From: Burkholderiaceae bacterium
GTDB taxonomy: Bacteria > Pseudomonadota > Gammaproteobacteria > Burkholderiales > Burkholderiaceae_C
NCBI GenBank assembly: GCA_031256125.1
Contig: JAIRRE010000226.1
Location: 1 to 7,568, forward strand
Length of the DNA stretch: 7,568 nt
Direction: 5' to 3'
This document shows, one piece after another, positions 5,494-7,568 of the stretch (positions are counted from its first letter, which is position 1; each line of letters opens with the position of its first letter). The position numbers and the translations under genes are program-made. Under the pieces are notes generated by a model, which did no database searches, was not told the origin of the DNA, and worked only from the letters and a program-made list of their open reading frames with translations.

Positions 5494-6624
5494 ATGTTCA
5501 TTTTTATTCCCTTGCCGCACATCATGACGCAACCCCGTTTTCTTTCGCGCCGACAGGCTTTGGGCTGGGTGTTTGGTTCCAGTCTGGGCGCGTTGGCATC
5601 GTCTGCCATGCCGGTATGGGCTGCGTCAGCGGCCGCACCCGCATCGCCAGCTTCGGGGATTTGGCCAAACGGCAAGCCAGTCAAGGTTTTCGCGCCTGAC
5701 GGGCTGGCCGATAACATGATGCAGATGTTTCTGGCCGACCGTATCGGGGATGAACTCCGAACCAACGTCACAACCAGCAATTTGTCGGGTCAGGCCAGCT
5801 TGGCGGCGCTGATCAAGGCCGCACCGGATGGGCTGGCGTTGGCGTTTACCGATACCGATTGGCTGACGCGGGTTCCTTATCTATTCCCGGCCAGCAAGCC
5901 CTATAACCCGGACAAGGATTTCACGCCGGTGGCCAGCGTATTTGCCAAGCCGGTGCTGCTGCTCGCCACCCCGGCGCTGTCCGCGCGGGATGTGCCTGAT
6001 TTGCCGGCATTGCTGGCGCACGCCAAACAAAAGCCCGGCGCGATTCGCTGGGCCACCACGCCCGGTGCTGTCTCTGTATCCCTGGAGAGCTTGATCTTGC
6101 AACAGATCAAGGCGAAGGCGGGCGTGGACATCGCGCTGTTCAGCGCTGCGCGTCCGGTTCCCAAGCCAAATCCATATATGCGGACCAGTCAAGCATTTTG
6201 GTCTTTGACCGGATATTCCATTAAAGACGTGCGCGAGGGTAAATTCGGCGTGCTGACGACGGATGCTTTTCTACCGGTTATTCCTCATATTAAATCGGGT
6301 CTGTTGCGCCCGCTGGCGATAGCCGCGCCTGCGCGGATCAGGGAGGAACTGCCCTACGTGCCGACGCTGGCCGAGCTGGGGTTTCCCGGCGCCAATCTGT
6401 TTTCCATGTATGGCTTTTTGGCTCCGGCGGATACGCCGCCGCAGATCGTGCGGAGACTCAATCAGGTGGTCAATACGCAAGCCAACGATGCCGAGGTGCG
6501 GCACCATATCGACGCCGAGGGTCTGGTGGCCATGCGTGGTTCGGCGGCAAATTTCGCACAGGCGATTACTGAAATGATGGGCTACACCCGCGCGGCGTTG
6601 CAGACCGTAGGGACAAACTGGTGA
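5494..6624 (+). CDS. Bug-family (TctC-like) periplasmic solute-binding protein, orphan
   Basis: An exported solute-binding protein of the Bug/TctC family, the extracytoplasmic component of tripartite tricarboxylate transporters, typically specific for carboxylates. It has 376 residues; the family usually has about 320-330. ATG 5494 has GGGGCAGG upstream; ATG 5524 (residue 11) has no Shine-Dalgarno but would give a more normal leader. The leader contains LSRRQALG, a Tat-like twin-arginine motif, a hydrophobic stretch, and a likely cut near VWAASA (residues 41-46). Family marks are IWPNGKPVKVF (56-66), AAPDGLALAF (109-118), YNPDKDFTPVASVF (137-150), PYVPTLAELGFPG (287-299), and APADTPPQIVRRLNQVVN (310-327). 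The usual glycine-rich segment after the first strand is replaced by APDGLADN. The central region about 217-250 is longer and unlike typical members. No membrane components lie nearby, as is common for Bug proteins. Ligand unknown. Confidence 0.85.
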   Translation: MFIFIPLPHIMTQPRFLSRRQALGWVFGSSLGALASSAMPVWAASAAAPASPASGIWPNGKPVKVFAPDGLADNMMQMFLADRIGDELRTNVTTSNLSGQASLAALIKAAPDGLALAFTDTDWLTRVPYLFPASKPYNPDKDFTPVASVFAKPVLLLATPALSARDVPDLPALLAHAKQKPGAIRWATTPGAVSVSLESLILQQIKAKAGVDIALFSAARPVPKPNPYMRTSQAFWSLTGYSIKDVREGKFGVLTTDAFLPVIPHIKSGLLRPLAIAAPARIREELPYVPTLAELGFPGANLFSMYGFLAPADTPPQIVRRLNQVVNTQANDAEVRHHIDAEGLVAMRGSAANFAQAITEMMGYTRAALQTVGTNW

Positions 6625-6648
6625 TTTCAGACAGGTGAAAGCCGATTA

Positions 6649-6679
6649 TTGAAGATTTCCAGTTTGGCTTGAATATGAT
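6649..6679 (+). promoter_or_regulatory. Possible promoter of the AT-rich membrane-protein gene
   Basis: TTGAAG (6649-6654) and TATGAT (6674-6679) resemble -35 and -10 hexamers. The spacing is 19 bp, a little long. It lies between the Bug gene stop and the next ATG. Low-GC DNA often yields such matches by chance. Confidence 0.4.
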
Positions 6680-6697
6680 ATGGACGCCTTTGATTGA

Positions 6698-6702
6698 AGG
6701 AG
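6698..6702 (+). promoter_or_regulatory. Consensus Shine-Dalgarno (AGGAG) setting the start at 6711
   Basis: GAAGGAG ends 8 nt before ATG 6711. This is the best ribosome binding site in the window and fixes the start of the following gene; most other genes here have weak or absent sites. Confidence 0.8.
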
Positions 6703-6710
6703 TGTTATAA

Positions 6711-7568
6711 ATGGGAAAACCGTCAGAAGAAAAATCATTAAAAGAAAAACTAAAATATATTAATGAATGGATTGGCGATTGGCTAAAAATTAGCAGTAGT
6801 TTAGGCGGTTTATTTGCTGGTTTTGGTTTTTTGATAATTATATTTTACTGCTTGGAAGAAGGGATCGTGCCGAATGGATTTTCAGTGGGTGATTGGATTT
6901 TTGTGGCAATAATATTTACATTACTATGTGCTATTATTTTACTGAGTAGTGTAGTTGCGGTGTTCCCATTTATTTGGATCATTAGCTTAAAATGTCGAAA
7001 AATTAGATTAAAAAAATTCTTGCGTACTCCTTTGGTTGTTGTTTATTCAACTCTTTGTTCAATTATTATTTTAATACCTATTTTTTATTTATGGCATAAA
7101 GATAAATTCAATTTAAAATTTCTATATCCGTTTCTTTTATTCATGTGTTGCGGGGCGATGCTGATTTTTGTCTTTGGGTGTGGATTCATAGAGCCATATT
7201 CTAAATTGAATTCTAAATCAAATATTAAAAAAAATATTAGCCCTGTTGCCATCATTTTAATTATTATTGCTTTCGTTTGGGGGGTTTTTGTTAATCCATC
7301 GATAGTACTTAATCCAACGATGGTGCGGTCTGGTATCCGATCTGGGCGCAATGATATTATTGTAATGAATCAGGAAGAACGTGATTTCATTATCAATATG
7401 GTTAAATTCGTAAATAATGATGATATTACATCAAAGTTTTATGAAATGCCACAATCCAAGCTATGGTGTACTACATATGGACAAATTGTATGGGGTGGAA
7501 TTGGAATAACATCTTATATTCGCATCCCAAATAATGATAATATATTTATAAATAATAATATGCCTGAG
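6711..7568 (+). CDS. Unrecognised multi-pass membrane protein with C-terminal soluble domain (3' end outside window)
   Basis: An open frame of 286 codons with no stop, ending with the window in frame. I do not recognise the family. Residues 1-28 are charged and Lys-rich. Hydrophobic segments lie at about 29-47, 62-92 (long), 107-127, 136-158 and 178-197. After that comes a hydrophilic region (about 205-286), rich in Asn and Ile, which continues past the window. Basic residues cluster at 94-105 (CRKIRLKKFLR) and 165-174, so the positive-inside rule suggests five crossings with the N-terminus in the cytoplasm and the C-terminal domain outside. Eight Cys are scattered through it, mostly in or near membrane segments. 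The DNA is very AT-rich (about one third GC by eye) with AT-ending codons, unlike every gene to the left, so recent transfer is likely. The strong ribosome site and uninterrupted frame argue for a real, intact gene. Confidence 0.8.
   Translation, partial: MGKPSEEKSLKEKLKYINEWIGDWLKISSSLGGLFAGFGFLIIIFYCLEEGIVPNGFSVGDWIFVAIIFTLLCAIILLSSVVAVFPFIWIISLKCRKIRLKKFLRTPLVVVYSTLCSIIILIPIFYLWHKDKFNLKFLYPFLLFMCCGAMLIFVFGCGFIEPYSKLNSKSNIKKNISPVAIILIIIAFVWGVFVNPSIVLNPTMVRSGIRSGRNDIIVMNQEERDFIINMVKFVNNDDITSKFYEMPQSKLWCTTYGQIVWGGIGITSYIRIPNNDNIFINNNMPE

Noticed and set aside
6625..6710. Attachment site or IS end at the composition junction
   Set aside because: I looked for direct or inverted repeats and tRNA fragments and saw none; the other border is outside the window.
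7085..7351. Minus-strand 88-codon frame in the AT-rich region
   Set aside because: Lies opposite the well-supported membrane-protein frame and has no better start signals.
1..7568. CRISPR array, dif site or riboswitch
   Set aside because: No regularly spaced repeats, no dif-like 28-bp sequence and no recognisable riboswitch core were seen on reading both strands.

Overview
The window looks like a chromosomal segment of a GC-rich betaproteobacterium, most likely Burkholderiales in or near the Alcaligenaceae. Three things suggest this: the codon use, a Bug-family (TctC-like) periplasmic binding protein with no transporter partner, and the mix of housekeeping genes (XerD, TyrB-type aminotransferase, SpoU/TrmH methyltransferase). 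The placement is inferred from gene content and not from a search.

Layout. Positions 1-909 hold the 3' part of a TonB-dependent copper receptor, converging on a RidA-like gene at 946-1401 (minus). A TrmH/SpoU RNA methyltransferase (1656-2507) follows on the plus strand, and its reading frame runs into a tRNA-Gly(GCC) gene (2464-2539). A strong intrinsic terminator separates this from tRNA-Cys(GCA) (2615-2688), which has its own terminator. The next stretch is decayed and holds a probable ExbD/TolR C-terminal remnant (about 2850-3023). An aromatic-amino-acid/aspartate aminotransferase (tyrB type, 3051-4247, minus) is divergent from xerD (4310-5248, plus) across about 60 bp of AT-rich DNA. A gene-free stretch of about 245 bp leads to an orphan Bug-family binding protein with a Tat-like leader (5494-6624).

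Just after that gene the base composition falls sharply. From about 6640 to the window end the DNA is very AT-rich and carries one long open frame (6711 to the edge, still open). It has a very good ribosome binding site and encodes an unrecognised protein with about five membrane segments. This is the best candidate for foreign or accessory DNA here.

The genes do not form one pathway. This is core chromosome with a decayed locus in the middle and the start of what looks like an acquired segment at the right end. The most notable structural point is the methyltransferase/tRNA-Gly overlap: 5' processing of the tRNA would remove the methyltransferase stop codon. I see no CRISPR array, IS element, dif site or rRNA.
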